Made by a program: the position numbers and the translations under genes. From positions 10,831,404 through 10,895,403 of the forward strand of contig QVOM02000126.1 of assembly GCA_003586115.2 (NCBI GenBank): a stretch of 64,000 nt of DNA. Reading direction: 5' to 3'. The notes under the pieces were generated by a model. It had not been told where the DNA came from, made no database searches, and was given only the letters and a program-made list of their open reading frames with translations. Below are positions 11,068 through 22,389 of the stretch, in pieces (position 1 is the stretch's first letter; each line of letters starts with the position of its first letter). The stretch comes from Salvator merianae (taxonomy: Eukaryota > Chordata > Lepidosauria > Squamata > Teiidae).

Positions 11068-11279
11068 TGCATAAGAACATAAGAGGAGCCCTGCTGGATC
11101 AGGCCACAGCCCGTCTAGTCAAGCATCTTGTCTCACACAGTGGCCCACCAATTGCTTTTGGGCATCTCAAGCAGAATAAAAGGCAAAACCTTCACCTGCT
11201 CTTGACTCCCCACAAATGGTTTTACAGACATCCTGCCTGTCTTGCCACCCTGCAGGTGGTACTTAGGCATCCATATTAG
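11068..11279 (-). mobile_element. CR1 3' end (TTCTTATG-tail subfamily)
   Basis: Begins with the reversed tail CATAAGAACATAAGAGGAGC, then CTGCTGGATCAGGCC and a degraded 3' UTR. Confidence 0.85.
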
Positions 11280-11280
11280 A

Positions 11281-11825
11281 TGAGAACACAAGACGAACCC
11301 CGCTGGTTCAGGCCACACAGCCCATCTAGTCCAGCATCCTGTCTCATGCAATGGCCCACCAGTTGCGTCTGGACATCTCAAGCAGAAGACGAAGGCAAAA
11401 CCGTCACCTGCTCTCCACTGCCTGCAAATGGCCTTTAGAGGCATCCTGCCTGTCTCTTGACCCTGGAGGCAATATCTAGGTATCCATTCTAGTAGCCATT
11501 GATACACCTGATCTCCATGAATCTGTCCAATCCATTCTTAAAGCTATCCAGGCCGATTGCGACCACCTCTTCCGGTAGTAAATTCCACAGACCGATGACC
11601 CTCTAGGTGAAAAAATACTTCCCCTTCTCGCTTCTAATTCTCCTGCCCATCAGCTTCATAGAGTTCCCCCTGGTCCTAGTGTTATGCGATAGAAAAAAAA
11701 AAAATTCTCTATCCACCTTTTCCACAACCTGCATGATTTTCTATTCTTCAATCAGGTCCCCTCTTAAACGCTGCCTTTCAAGGCTGAAGAGGCCAAGATA
11801 TGTTCCTCGGCTGATAAGGTGGGAA
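11281..11825 (-). mobile_element. CR1 3' end and ORF2 C-terminus
   Basis: Minus strand: 3' UTR followed upstream by ORF2 remnants (FSLERQRL..., GKYFFT-like, LWNLLPEE-like). It is adjacent to another CR1 3' end at 11068. It carries an A-run at 11692-11704. Confidence 0.85.
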
Positions 11826-12595
11826 TGCAATAAGGCAAAATGCCTGCCATATTTTGTGTGGGCGTCTCACCTTCTGCACCCCACACTCCAGCCCAGTTCC
11901 CTAAAGGTGCCCTTCATTAATCCTGCCTTCCCCCATCCTGCAAGGGGAAAAGGAAAAACCTAACTGCTCGGAACTGTACTTGTGCAAGTCTAGCCTGTTC
12001 TTTCCAGCTTGTGCTACTTTCCCAGTAAACAACGCCTGCCTTATTAGCATCTCAGGATCAGACCTTCTCATCTTTCTCAGCTTGTTTTTCTTTCCCCAGG
12101 CCTTTTCTTTAACAAAACGAAAAAACTTCCCTGCAGTACGAGGGGCTCCCCGTGGCGCTTTTGAGGCCACAACGACCCTGCCAGGTGGGCCCAGCGGCGG
12201 AGTGACTCTCCCAAGGTCATCCAACGAACTCTGGGGCCCCCAAAGGATTCGCAGCCGGGTCCCCATCTGTCCTGTCCCTCACCACACTCCCCCTCCCGCT
12301 GCAAAGGTTTGAAAAGTGGACCCCGTACGCTGATAACTGGAGGTAGACCGATGCGAGAAAGGAAAATGAAAATATAAAAGTGTTCCGGTTCACGTCTGCT
12401 GCTTCTGTCTGCAGTGCAAAGCGGAATCCGGGCTAAGCTGTTCTGCCCGGGCAGAGCAGCCCACAAAGTTGGACGGGCTCTTTTGGGGGTCCCGTCCCGT
12501 CCTGTCTCTACTTTCCTCTCCGCCCTCCCCGCGCCCACGGCTGCCAGCAAACCTGAGGTCGCCCCCCCCCCGCAAAGATACACCGGAAAAACAGT

Positions 12596-12790
12596 NNNNN
12601 NNNNNNNNNNNNNNNNNNNNNNNNNNNNNNNNNNNNNNNNNNNNNNNNNNNNNNNNNNNNNNNNNNNNNNNNNNNNNNNNNNNNNNNNNNNNNNNNNNNN
12701 NNNNNNNNNNNNNNNNNNNNNNNNNNNNNNNNNNNNNNNNNNNNNNNNNNNNNNNNNNNNNNNNNNNNNNNNNNNNNNNNNNNNNNNNNN
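12596..12790. other. Assembly gap (195 N)
   Basis: Unknown bases inside the CpG-rich island, bordered by poly-C. GC-rich, structured sequence is a common cause of such gaps. Confidence 0.99.
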
Positions 12791-12805
12791 CCCCCCCCCA
12801 CTTAC

Positions 12806-12866
12806 CCGGTTGGCTTTTTCCCTCTCCTCCTCGCACTAATCCGGAATTGCTGCGGTTGCGTGCCTC
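12806..12866 (-). other. Candidate first exon and core promoter, possibly LGALS3
   Basis: On the minus strand a TATA-like CTATATGA (12899-12892) is followed about 15 nt later by a GC box and, at 12805, by a consensus donor AACCGG|GTAAGT. A start about 25-30 nt after the TATA-like box would give an exon of about 60 nt without ATG. The sense sequence just before the donor contains AGCCAAC, which from memory also occurs near the end of the human LGALS3 5' UTR. In human, LGALS3 lies downstream of MAPK1IP1L on the same strand, as this does. I found no galectin coding exons between here and position 1, so the assignment is tentative; another gene or a chance motif remains possible. Confidence 0.33.
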
Positions 12867-13018
12867 TCTCGGGCGGGGTTGGAGCGGCGGCTCATATAGA
12901 CGCTGCCTGCCCGGGACCGCCCCGGCGTCAGTCGGATCCGCCCCGTCGGTGGCGCAGAAGAACGGATGCTGGACTCTGCACGGTCGGCCGTTGCTACCGC
13001 CTCGCCCAAAAGGGCAGC

Positions 13019-13130
13019 TCTGGTGTGTTCACACATCTAAATTTTAATCTAGCTTCAGACCACTTTCAGAGCGAGAGCAGGTAAAAGTGGAGTGAAGCTG
13101 GATTAAATCTAGGTGTGGACGCAGGGCGAA
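13019..13130. mobile_element. Family C MITE, short internally deleted copy
   Basis: TTCACACATCTAAATTTTAATC at the left and GATTAAATCTAGGTGTGGA at the right form inverted arms, with the central TTATCTAAC region of the longer copies missing. Confidence 0.65.
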
Positions 13131-13639
13131 TCCGCATTGGGACGTTCAAGAGCGGCATTTGGCATCCTGCTGGATTTTGCCTTCTCTGCTCGCTGCCGTC
13201 CTTCTTGCAAAGAGCCCGAGGCCGTTTCAAATGCACAACGACCCTGTGAAGGAGGACAGGCTTGAAGGCGGCATCTGAACTAAAAGCACCTGGAGAGTTC
13301 GCAGCCATCCTATTCTAGAGCATGCAGCAATCCAACAGGTGAAGCTTTCTCTCTGAAACAGGGAGAACCTTAACTGTTGGAGATTTTCCACTGGTTTATC
13401 CAATTTATCCCCCACGCCCGCTGCACCAAAGCAGAGAGGAGTTTACAAAAATCAGAAACGCCTTTGCAGAATTTCCTTTAAAGGCAGTGTGGGATAGTGG
13501 CTGGATCTGCACAACAGACTGGGAAGGGCCCTTCCTGCCTTTCCTTCTTTTGCAAACAATGGCTTCAGGGCTGGCCAAGAAGTTTTGGAAGCCTAAAGCA
13601 AAATACTCTCATCTCGCGTATGACACAGTGGTTTGATTA

Positions 13640-14070
13640 TAGCAGGGGCTATAGCTCAGTGGTTGAGCAAATTCCCTGGAAAGCAGAGGGTTGTTGGTTC
13701 ATCCCCAGCCTCTCCCTGGAAGTCAGCAATTGCAAAGCACTTCTGTATCCCTGCCAAGAAAACTGCATAGAGATGCCCATGGACACTGGGAGTGGCTGAA
13801 GCTCAGTGATAGAGCAAACTGCCTGGAAAGCAGAGGGTTGCCGGTTCAATCCCCAGTCTCTCCCTGGAAGTAGGCAATGGCAAACCACTTCTGTATCTCT
13901 GCCAAGAAAACTGTGGTGCCCATGGAGTGAGGAGTGGCTGTAGCTCAGTGGGTAGAGCAAACTGCCTGGAAAGCAGAAGGTTGCCATTCAGTCCCCAGCC
14001 TTTCTGTGGAAGTAAGCAATGGCAAACCACTTTTGTATTCCTGCCAAGAAAACTGCATAGAGGTGCCCAT
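13640..14070 (+). mobile_element. Three tandem tRNA-headed SINEs (family G)
   Basis: Units start near 13647, 13792 and 13932. Each has A box TAGCTCAGTGG(T), B box GGTT..ATCCCCAG, body GCAATGGCAAACCACTTCTG and TGCCAAGAAAACTG. Each ends in GCCCATGGA.. and the next head begins a few bases later. No unit folds as a full tRNA, so these are not tRNA genes. Confidence 0.85.
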
Positions 14071-14354
14071 GGAGATGCCCATGCAATCAAACAATGTCAG
14101 CCTATGGCTCTGCAGAAGGAAAGCCCAGGCTGTTAATAAGTCAGCGATTCTAGAGGGGGGAGCTACAGTCTCCCAGTGTGGGGGCAACATGGTAGCGGGG
14201 AGGTTTCCTCCATCTAGGTGTGTAAGCTGCACACATTTGACGCTAAATGACATTATTGAATGTATCTAGGATGACACGAAACAAGTAAAGTTGCATTTTG
14301 CCAACCATGTAAAAGGAAAACCATACTGTAAAAATAAACTTAAGATTCTACAAG

Positions 14355-14640
14355 GGAAGTCACTTTATTTATTTATTCCATTTTAATTCCGCTCTGTACC
14401 TGAAGATTTCAGGGAAGGGTTACAACCAGAAAAAAAATTATTAAATGAACACATTAAAAACAATCACAGTGCCTGAAAGAGGGGAGGAGAAGCTGCTTCT
14501 TCAGCTAAAGGCCAGGACAAATAATCTCTGGAATGTATATAGTGAAAGTGCCTGGCACACCTCAGTGGTTGGCTATTACATAATCTGAGGGTTACCACCA
14601 AAAAGGCCCTATCCTGGATCCCCACCCCTTTAACTGATGA
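14355..14640 (-). mobile_element. L2-like LINE 3' end
   Basis: TTTATTTATTTATTCCATTTTAATTCC then the reversed L2-like C-terminal coding (a LWxxxPLRxARxF-like remnant), as at 9926. Confidence 0.7.
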
Positions 14641-15279
14641 AGGTGGTGGTACAACCTCCCTTGCAGATCTTAAGGCATGGGCAGGTCGATATGAGAGAAG
14701 GCATTCTTTGAGGTATTTGGAGCCCAAGCCGTTTACCACTTTTGTTACTGGAAAAGCTTCTTATACGAAGGATGTCAAGGCTGCTTCCATAGGAACTGTC
14801 AATAGAACAGCTTGCTGCCCACAGCACAGAGATTTCTCCAGGCAGATGTAAAAAGCCCAGACTCCAAAGCAGGTCTGGCACATGCAGCAGCCCGTTCCAG
14901 ACATGATAGAAAGGCACCTGAAACTCCACACCTCTGGGTGTGTTTGGTCCAGCGCCACACAACAGACCCCAATCCAGGGATGTCCGTTTTTTTTACAACC
15001 GGTGTCCAGAAAGTGGGTCATGGTGCCAATTCTAGACAGGGCCTGGCTGAGATTGCTGGCCATTAGCCCGTTCCAACCTGTGGGCAACCAGAGATGGCCT
15101 TTTTGTTAACACAGTCTGAACCGGACTCTCACAAGACTGAATTCCTGCAAGGTGTGATGTTGGTTACCAGCTCGGGTTGGTTTCAAAAAAGTAGTTAGGA
15201 CCAATTTGGAGAAGTTAGGGATGTCAACGGCTGTTAGTCTTGATGGAACTAGGTGGTCGTCTGCCGATGAAGTCCGGTT

Positions 15280-15592
15280 GCTAGGAGACTGTGAGCAGAG
15301 TGAGCTGTGTGCTGGCACCCTGCGGGTGGGCTTCCTTGTGCAGCCGGTGGGCCACTGAGAGAACAGACCGCTGGACTAGATGGACCACAGGTCTGATCCA
15401 GTGGGGCACTTCTTATGTCCTTATGTCTCTGCAGGCCAGCTGTTGGGAGACTGTGAGCAGGGCAAGCTGTGTGCTCACGGCCTGATGGTGGGCTTCCATA
15501 TGCAGTTGATTGGCCACTGGGAGAACAGACTGCTGGACCAGATGGGCCATGGGTCCCATCCAATGGGGGCATTTCTTATGTTCTTAGGGACT
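15280..15592 (+). mobile_element. Two tandem CR1-type 3' ends (divergent subfamily)
   Basis: Each unit has GGAGACTGTGAGCAG, then GGCCACTG(A/G)GAGAACAGAC, CTGGACTAGATGG or a variant, and ends in the octamer tail CTTATGTCCTTATGTC / CTTATGTTCTTA. Confidence 0.7.
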
Positions 15593-15884
15593 AATGATTC
15601 AACCAGATGCACCCAACAGAAGCCCACCAGTGCAATGCAACAATGTTCACACCCACCTTGCTGGTGTTTCTGGTCTTCAGAAAAGAACCATCTGCAGTCC
15701 TGGCCACCACCCTGATAGCTCTTCCTTCTTTGGAAGAAAGGCAGGCTATAAATGCCAAGAATACACAATAAATTGTAAATTGAAAGCCATCGTTGTTTAA
15801 TATCTGTTGAAATTTAGCTACAGGAGAAAGGGAGAAGGGAGCCGTTGGGCGTTCAAGCATGCTCAGAGGTACAGCAGGTTCCAT

Positions 15885-16410
15885 ATCTTGGCCTCTTCAG
15901 CCTTGAAAAATGGTGTTTAAGAGCAGGCCTGATTGAATTAGATAAAGTCATGCATGGTATGGAAAAGGTGGATAGAGATAAATTATTTTCTCTGTCTCAG
16001 TACACTAGGACCAGGGGGCACTCTGTGAAGCTGATGGGTAGGAGAGGTGGGACCAACAAGGGGAAGTATTTTTCACCCAGAGGGTCGTCGGTCTGTGGAA
16101 TTTATTACCAGAAGAGGTGGTGACAGCAATCGGCCTGGTTAACTTTAAGAAAAAATTAGACAAATTCATGGAGGATGGGTGTATCAGTAGCTACTAGAAG
16201 GGATGCCTAGGTACTGCCTCCAGATTGGAAAGACAACAAGAATGCCCCTAAAGGCCACTTCTAGGGAGTCAAGAGCAGGTGAAGGTTTTGCCTTTGTCTT
16301 CTGCTTGAGACACCCAGAAGCAATTGGCGGGCCACTGTGTGAGACAGGATGCTGGGCTAGATGAGCCGTGGCCTGATCCAGCAAGGCTCCTCTTATGTTC
16401 TTATGTCCTT
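15885..16410 (+). mobile_element. CR1 ORF2 C-terminus and 3' end
   Basis: Coding remnants LGLFSLEKWCL, HGMEKVDRDKLFSLSQYTRTRGHS are followed by the 3' UTR and tail CTTATGTTCTTATG. Frame breaks and substitutions make it a dead copy. Confidence 0.85.
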
Positions 16411-16569
16411 TCCCTCCTACTTTAGAGCAAATACATGTGGCAATCCCACCCTAATGCAGACATAATGGCGCTGTATTCCATCCATCTGGATAGGGGCACT
16501 GCTAGAATATATTGTAATGATTTTTGTTGTGGTGATAATATAATAAAATCTAAAACAATAAAAAGAAGA

Positions 16570-16797
16570 AGGTGGACAGAGAGCAGATTGTCCACCTCCT
16601 TGGGTCCTTTGGGTGTAAGGGCGATCAGTCATTGGAACAGGTTACCACAGGAGGTGGTGGTCTCTCCTTCGCTGGAGGTCTTCAAGGAGAGGCTGGACAG
16701 ACATCTGTCTGGGATGGTTTGGTGAATCCTGCTCTGAGCAGAGGGTTGGACTAGATGACCCTAGAGGTCCCTTCCTACTCTATGATTCTATGATTCA
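16570..16797 (+). mobile_element. CR1 3' end (ATTCTATG-tail subfamily)
   Basis: Encodes VRAISHWNRLPQEVVVSPSLEVF and ends in ATGATTCTATGATTC. It is 5'-truncated. Confidence 0.85.
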
Positions 16798-17333
16798 AAT
16801 GGGGAAATCTAGCGGGATGCCAAAGGTTGCTATTGCAACCTCTGGATGTAGATCCTAGAAACGGCCCTTGGGGCCCTTCCAAGTCTGTTGCTCAAGTGAT
16901 GTTGCTAGGATAAGCACCACAAGGCTGCCTCTGGCAAAGTCATATGGCCAGAGGCTGCCTTGTGACGGTCCTCTGTACTTAGAGCATGGTTCTTCAGGAG
17001 TTAAAAGCAAGAGAAAGGCTAAAATTACTGCCATGGCAACTAGGCGGAAGATGATTCATATACACAAGGCATAGCATTGTGCAAACGGGCACAAGACGCA
17101 ATGATTCACCTATGTTTACTAGAGGCGTTTCTACATGGACATTAGAACCCTTTGCAAAACGTGTGCAAATATATTCGCTGGTGCTTTGCTGATGCGCTTG
17201 AGTGTAAAGGGGCAGGAATACTCCCCGGAATGGCAGCAATAGGGCACCAGCAATCAGAGCAGAGAGCAGTCCAGTACTGAAAAATGTTGAAAGTTTTAGC
17301 ATTTGGTGGCAAAGGCATGTGTTACTCTGCCAA

Positions 17334-17631
17334 CAGCAGCGGCCAATGGCTTTAAGCCTTGGTGTTCGCGCCCTGCGCCCCGCGTGCCATAGCCGTCTGC
17401 GGGGCCTCCGGGCCTCCGTACTGCCTCAGCAGGTCACCTAGCAACCTGCTGAAGTAGTATGGAGGCCTGGAGGCCCCTCAAATGGCCATGGCGTGCTTTG
17501 TGTGGGGCGCAAACACCAAGGCTTAAAGCCGCCTGCTGAGGCAGTACATAGGCCCGGAGACCCCACGAACGTCCATGGCGTACTTCTCGCGGGGTGCAAA
17601 CACCAAGGCTTAAAGCTGCTGGCGGCCGCTG
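17334..17631. mobile_element. GC-rich hAT-like MITE, 298-bp copy
   Basis: Outer arms CAGCAGCGGCCAATGGC and GGCGGCCGCTG; the flanking 8-mers TCTGCCAA and TCTACTAA match at 6/8. Inside, the block AAACACCAAGGCTTAAAGC is present twice, and an inverted version (GGCTTTAAGCCTTGGTGTT) at the left end, so the copy looks like an internal duplication of the 142-bp form. Confidence 0.65.
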
Positions 17632-18717
17632 TCTACTAAGGGTATCATGGCTACTCCTTCAGTCCCCCAAATCATTGAGCTGTGTAGAAAGATCTATGGG
17701 ATCTGTATGGGATTGCTTTCCGTGTGTCCTGGAAGAAAACTTAGCTCATTGTGTAGGCTAGGACATAAATAAGAACCGATCTGCTCTGATACAGTTTCTC
17801 CCATCTGGAACGTGCAGTGGAGCTCTGCTCTCAAAAACGCACTGGTCGCAATCCAGTCAGAAATTAAGCCCTGGTTGATCCCACTGATTTTAGCAGGAAA
17901 ACGCGCTGATCATGCCCTTAAAATGCTTCTGTTGAAATCGAGTTGCTTGCTTTAGTATGACCAGCTAGGCTCAAAGGCATTCTAAGAGCAATATCTCAGG
18001 AGTTTTTTTCTCAAGAAAAAAACAGTTCAGCCAGCAATATTCTTTACTTATACACTGTACATAGATTCCTCAACTTTCAGATGTAGGATGCGGGTGAAAT
18101 CAATGCGTTTTCTACCTCCTGGAAGCTGTTTTCCTCCACTTGCTCATTCCCCCCAAAAAGGCCTCAAGTTTATATGTAAGTTTGTGTGTTTGCACCAGGA
18201 TGAATTTCAGCAGTTTAATTAAATCCTTCAGAGTCCAGAAAACTCACAGGGCTGGAGTGTTTTTGGAGAAGTTGGGCTATTAAAATTATTTTGTTGAGCT
18301 TAGCTCTGCAACCATTTAAAATAGTTTCCCTGCCAGCTGATGAGTCAAAAACCCACCAGGCTCAACCACAGCTATGCAGAAAAGCATTTTTTTTTTTGCC
18401 TGGGTGTGACGCTGGTCTTCAACTCATATGCCGCTCACTCCATTTTGATGGATGGGGCATCTAGTTCACGCAACTTGGCTCACTTTTTATTCCTTTTCTG
18501 AAATAATCTGGGAGTGTTTGGCAGATTTCACTTGTGTCTACATATACCTAACAATCCTGGAATATCCAATCTCTTCCTGTCTTGCCCTCATGTTGCAACT
18601 TGGATGATAGTATTACATAATCACGAAGGATCTCAAAGGTCATTTAGCTCACCACTTGATCAGTGCAGGAAACCTAATATTGCGATATATGTATTTTTAA
18701 TACAAAGTAATATATAG

Positions 18718-18718
<1 letters not shown>

Positions 18719-18754
<36 letters not shown>
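18719..18754. repeat. (GATA)n microsatellite
   Basis: Nine uninterrupted GATA units directly before an L2-like 3' end. Confidence 0.95.
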
Positions 18755-18755
<1 letters not shown>

Positions 18756-18756
18756 A

Positions 18757-19045
18757 GGGGTGGGTAGTCAGGATAGGGCCTTTTTGGTGGTAGCCCCCAG
18801 ACTATAGAATAATCTTCCCCCTAAGGTGCGCCAGGCACTTTCACTCTCTATGTTCAGGAGATCAGTGATGACGTGCCTATTTACCCTGGCCTTTGGCTGT
18901 GGAAACAGCTTCCCCTCCCCACTTTCAGGCGCTGTTACTGTTTTAAGTGAATTAATTTCAAAATTTGTTTTTATTGTTGTAATCCGCCCTGAGACCTTTG
19001 GGTATAGGGGTGGGACAAAAATACAAATAACTAAATAAATATCCC
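18757..19045 (+). mobile_element. L2-like LINE 3' end
   Basis: GGGTGGGTAGTCAGGATAGGG, a coding remnant (RQALSLSMFRRSVMTCLFTLAF), then CCGCCCTGAGACCTTTGGG and a tail of AAATAACTAAATAAATA. Confidence 0.8.
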
Positions 19046-19364
19046 CAGAGCCAACTCCCTTTGCTTACAGACTTCCAGTATAAGAGAGGCCACCCTCTTC
19101 CAAGGATTTGCATTCTACAGTCACTCTTCACAGAATGTGGTTTTGCTTTTTTATAGTTGGTAAAATGTGACTTCTCTTGCTAATGCAAACCCATAAGCTT
19201 CCAGTAATTTAATGTGGCTCTTCTGAGATACTATTGACTTAACATTAGCGGATGGGGCAACCCCAGCTCAGCACAACTGGCACACTGGTGGACCGGTCTC
19301 AGCTCCGCAGAACTTACTTAAAATCACTTCCGAGTCTCAGATCAGGAACACAGGCAGAGTCTAA

Positions 19365-19650
19365 GGATGGGCACAAACTGAAATTTAGTGGTTCGGTTCA
19401 AACCGAATACCCTTGGTTCAGTTTCACTTCAAACCGATTTTTTTCAAACAGCAGGGTGGTTTGGCTCACATGCAAATGAAGCGAACCATAGCGATCCACC
19501 CTTGGTTCATTGTGGTTCGCCTGATCCATTACAATTCCCTTTGTGCAGGTTCGATTCGAACAGGGGTTTTGTGAACAGGTTGGTTTGATTCGCATGCAAA
19601 CCGTGTGAACACCCTGGTTCGCTGCAAACTGCAAACCAACTGAACCAGGG
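19365..19650. repeat. GGTTCG/CGAACC-rich repeat, possibly a degraded hAT MITE
   Basis: Dense short palindromes such as GGTTCGGTTCAAACCGAA and GGTTCGATTCGAAC. The left border AAGGATGGGCACAAAC resembles the start of the element at 31386, but I see no matching right terminus. Confidence 0.5.
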
Positions 19651-19884
19651 AACTCACCTGCTTGCTTCACCATGTAGGTGCTACCATTATTTTCAGGCCC
19701 GTGGACAGGGCAGCATCGTGTTGCACGTGACATCTGGATGGAAGTGGGTGAGCACAGCTGGAAGCCCCTTCTCCTGTGGACAGCCGGTTCATGAGCTGGT
19801 TAATGTCTACACCTAGTATTATAAGCCCTTGAAGTGCCTTGTTGTTTGGTGCTGCTGAGTCAGGGCGGACCCCTGACAACATCA

Positions 19885-20310
19885 CGGTACCATGCAGTGT
19901 TTTCTTGGCAGATGCAGAAGTACCTTCCCATTGGCTTCTTCTACGGAGATGCAAGGGGTTGAACCTGCAACGCTTTTTCCAGGCAGTTGCTCTACCACTG
20001 AGCTAAGGCCACGCCATGATTTCCTCCATGAAGTCTTCTTAGCCTGTATAGAAGTGGTTTCCCATTGCCGTCCTCTGGGGAGATGCCAGGGGTTGAATCT
20101 ACGAACCTCAGCTTTCGAGGACATTGTTGTAACACTCAGCTGCATCACTCCTTGGCCCCATCAAGTCAGGACTGACTCCTGGTATCCACAGGGACATCTC
20201 CATGCACTTTCCATGGCAGTTGCAGAAAGCATCCAGCTTTCTTTTTGGGAGATGTCAGTTCTTGAACCTGCACCCCCCTGCTTTACAGGCAATCTATCTC
20301 CTATTTAGTT
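19885..20310 (-). mobile_element. Three tRNA-headed SINEs (family G), minus strand
   Basis: Units near 19890-20012, 20020-20150 and 20190-20310. Each begins with TTTTCTTGGCA- or CATGGCAG-like sequence and runs to a reversed B box GG(G)GTTGAA(C/T)CT. The first keeps the reversed A box CCACTGAGCTA. Confidence 0.7.
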
Positions 20311-20329
20311 AGGGTTATATCTTGAGCTG

Positions 20330-20785
20330 CTTCCAGACGGGGGGAGTATAGTGCCATTTTTGCGCCGCTATGGTGGGATTGCCACAAGTATCTGTGAGAA
20401 CCCCACCATAGCTACGCTACAGCCCCCATAAAAACACGTGATTCCCTATTTCAGGAAACCCCAACTCTGATGGCGAGTTTTCCCAAAATAGCACAATCAC
20501 CTTTGCAGAACGAGCCACCATTGTCATCCTGGCCACCATGCATGTGCACGAACCAGGAAAAGCTGGCCACGCATGTGCAGTGCTGGCATTACGCACTTCT
20601 GCGTATTTGCGCCATTGAAATACCCAGGATTGTGTGTCCCCAAAAAGCTGTCTAATCTGCTGTGCTGTCTAGTCAACAGGCAATCATTCTGGAGGGGCTT
20701 TTCTCCGGAATATCACCTGTTGGTGCTATATTTGGCCAGTGTCTGGAGTTGGCCTTGGTTCCATCAAGTCAGGTTTGATACCTGC
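20330..20785. repeat. Interspersed element J, copy 1
   Basis: Shares long blocks with 59108-59490: CGCTATGGTGGGATTGCCAC, GGCAATCATTCTGGAGGGGC-type and GGCGCTATATTCGGCC-type. It begins near GCTGCTTCCAGACGG, which resembles the Harbinger-like ends in this window. No coding capacity. Confidence 0.6.
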
Positions 20786-20789
20786 TGAC

Positions 20790-20930
20790 TCCATAGACGT
20801 TATCTATCCCATTTTCTTGGCAGATGCAGGAGTGGTTCCTTATTATCCTCTTTTTTTGGAGATGCTAAGGATCGAACTTGTGACCATCTGCTTTCTAGAC
20901 AGTTGCTCTACCCCTGAGCTATAGCTGTTC
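20790..20930 (-). mobile_element. tRNA-headed SINE (family G)
   Basis: CCATTTTCTTGGCAGATGCAG ... ATCGAACTTGTGAC ... GCTCTACCCCTGAGCTATAG is the reversed body, B box and A box. Confidence 0.7.
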
Positions 20931-21589
20931 CCAGGCAGCCCATAGTAGAAAACCGGGTTGACATAGTCACAAAACTCCAGCAGCACATGGGTGAAGAACA
21001 AATTGCGTTGCAAGTGTGGTGCATTGTGGGTAGTCTTGACTAGGCCAGCATCCTCCAGCTGTACCTCCCATCAGACTCTGCTGAGATCTGGCTTATAGTT
21101 TAGCTGACTGGAACTGATGCTTCTGAGGCCCAAAATTGGTTGCAGGCACAGTGTTGGCAATGGTGCTCCCCATCCCCACCCCGGGATATATAGTTAGTCT
21201 TGTGAAGGGGATCCAGGCTCCCAAATAGAACTTACTGGGTAACTGACCTTCTACATAGTTTGTCCCATCTTTAGAAGAGAGCACCGACATTTGACTAGAA
21301 TTAAAGCCCCCTGGCAGCTTCAGGGCTGGATACCCTTGTAAGGTTTTGCAGGCTCCCTCATTGTTACACAAGTGAAATTGGAGCATGTTAATCTCCAAGT
21401 GTGTTCCCTTCCTTTTTCCAAACCCTGTAAATCTTAGCCCAGAGGTCTTCAGTGAGGACTGTTAACTGGAGCTGGAAGTGATTTCAACCAAAGGTGCTTT
21501 GGGTACTGATATTTTATGTAGCCAAACACTCAATTGTTGCCGTATCTTTGGAATCTGTTCCACTTTCATAATTATAACAGAACAGTGCG

Positions 21590-21775
21590 GTTGACTGTCC
21601 ACACTGCGAGGCCGTAGAACAGACTGGCAACCGGATACCGGCATTCGCAGTGCGAATGCTGGCGTCCTGCTGGTGTTCTGCGCCATGACAGTGGCTAGGA
21701 AACTTTCGGCCGCTGCCATGGCGACCGGCAATGTCGTGCGATGGCACAGGCATAGCTGCAATTGCAGCCACTAAC
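21590..21775. mobile_element. Family D MITE fragment
   Basis: CCACACTGCGAGGCC, GGCATTCGCAGTGCGAATGC, CATGACAGTGGC and GCTGCCATGGCGACCGGC match the family D copies at 51365, 53101 and 57800. Confidence 0.6.
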
Positions 21776-22389
21776 TTACCGGTAGTATGAGTCCCCTTTC
21801 TGCAATGTCATTGACTTATATTGATAGACTGGGCCTCCTGGGTTCCCCACTCTCCAGTTTCCCATAGCAACAATTGTTTGCATGATACAGTGATGCACTG
21901 CACAGAAGGCATGTGCGAACCAAGCCATGGCATTATGGAAAGGTTGACTGTATCCATGACCTAACAAGAGTTTTATTTTAGTGAATTTGATGCCTGGCTT
22001 ATGCCAGAAGATTCCCCATCTAAGCAGTGGTCAGACTTAAAATTTGCTTAGCTTCAGTGACACGAGAGCAGTTTATGCATTTTCAGGCCATAACCCAGGA
22101 ACGTTTAAGAACCAGAGAAACGGGTAACAGGCTGAGAAATGTTAGGCTGTTGCGGTTTAGGGCTGAGTAAAAGACAAACCGTGATCTTATTGCTCCCTCT
22201 TCTGGCTGAACTGGGAAGTGGAAGTAATTCATGCCGCCAGTTTGCTCTTTCAGTGTAGCCCATTCTTCTTCTAAATTTGAATAGGAGAGCTTTTTTTTTT
22301 TCTCCTTGTGCATTTCTGAATTTGCCTGAAGATCTGTAGACTGCTTTAAGGCCACTTTGTGATGAAAAGCTTTACACAAATGTTACGGC

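Larger units (their letters stand above)
12120..13230. promoter_or_regulatory. CpG-rich island interrupted by an assembly gap
   Basis: GC- and CpG-rich sequence surrounds 195 unknown bases. The flanks include C-runs at 12563-12572 and 12791-12799, a GGGCGGGG box at 12871-12878, and many CpGs from 12840 to 13000. Such islands in vertebrates usually mark promoters. No coding ORF is supported here; the long ORFs across the gap are artefacts of the Ns. Confidence 0.6.

Noticed and set aside
1..12595. Galectin-3 coding exons left of the CpG island
   Set aside because: I looked by eye on the minus strand for a GAAAATGG..TTYTCG|GT start exon and for galectin domain motifs and found none; they may lie outside the window.
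12390..13047. Long ORFs on both strands across 12.4-13.0 kb
   Set aside because: They owe their length to 195 unknown bases translated as X; the flanking residues show no family match.
13640..14070. Possible tRNA genes with A and B boxes
   Set aside because: Only the promoter boxes are tRNA-like; there is no complete cloverleaf, and each unit continues into the same SINE body.
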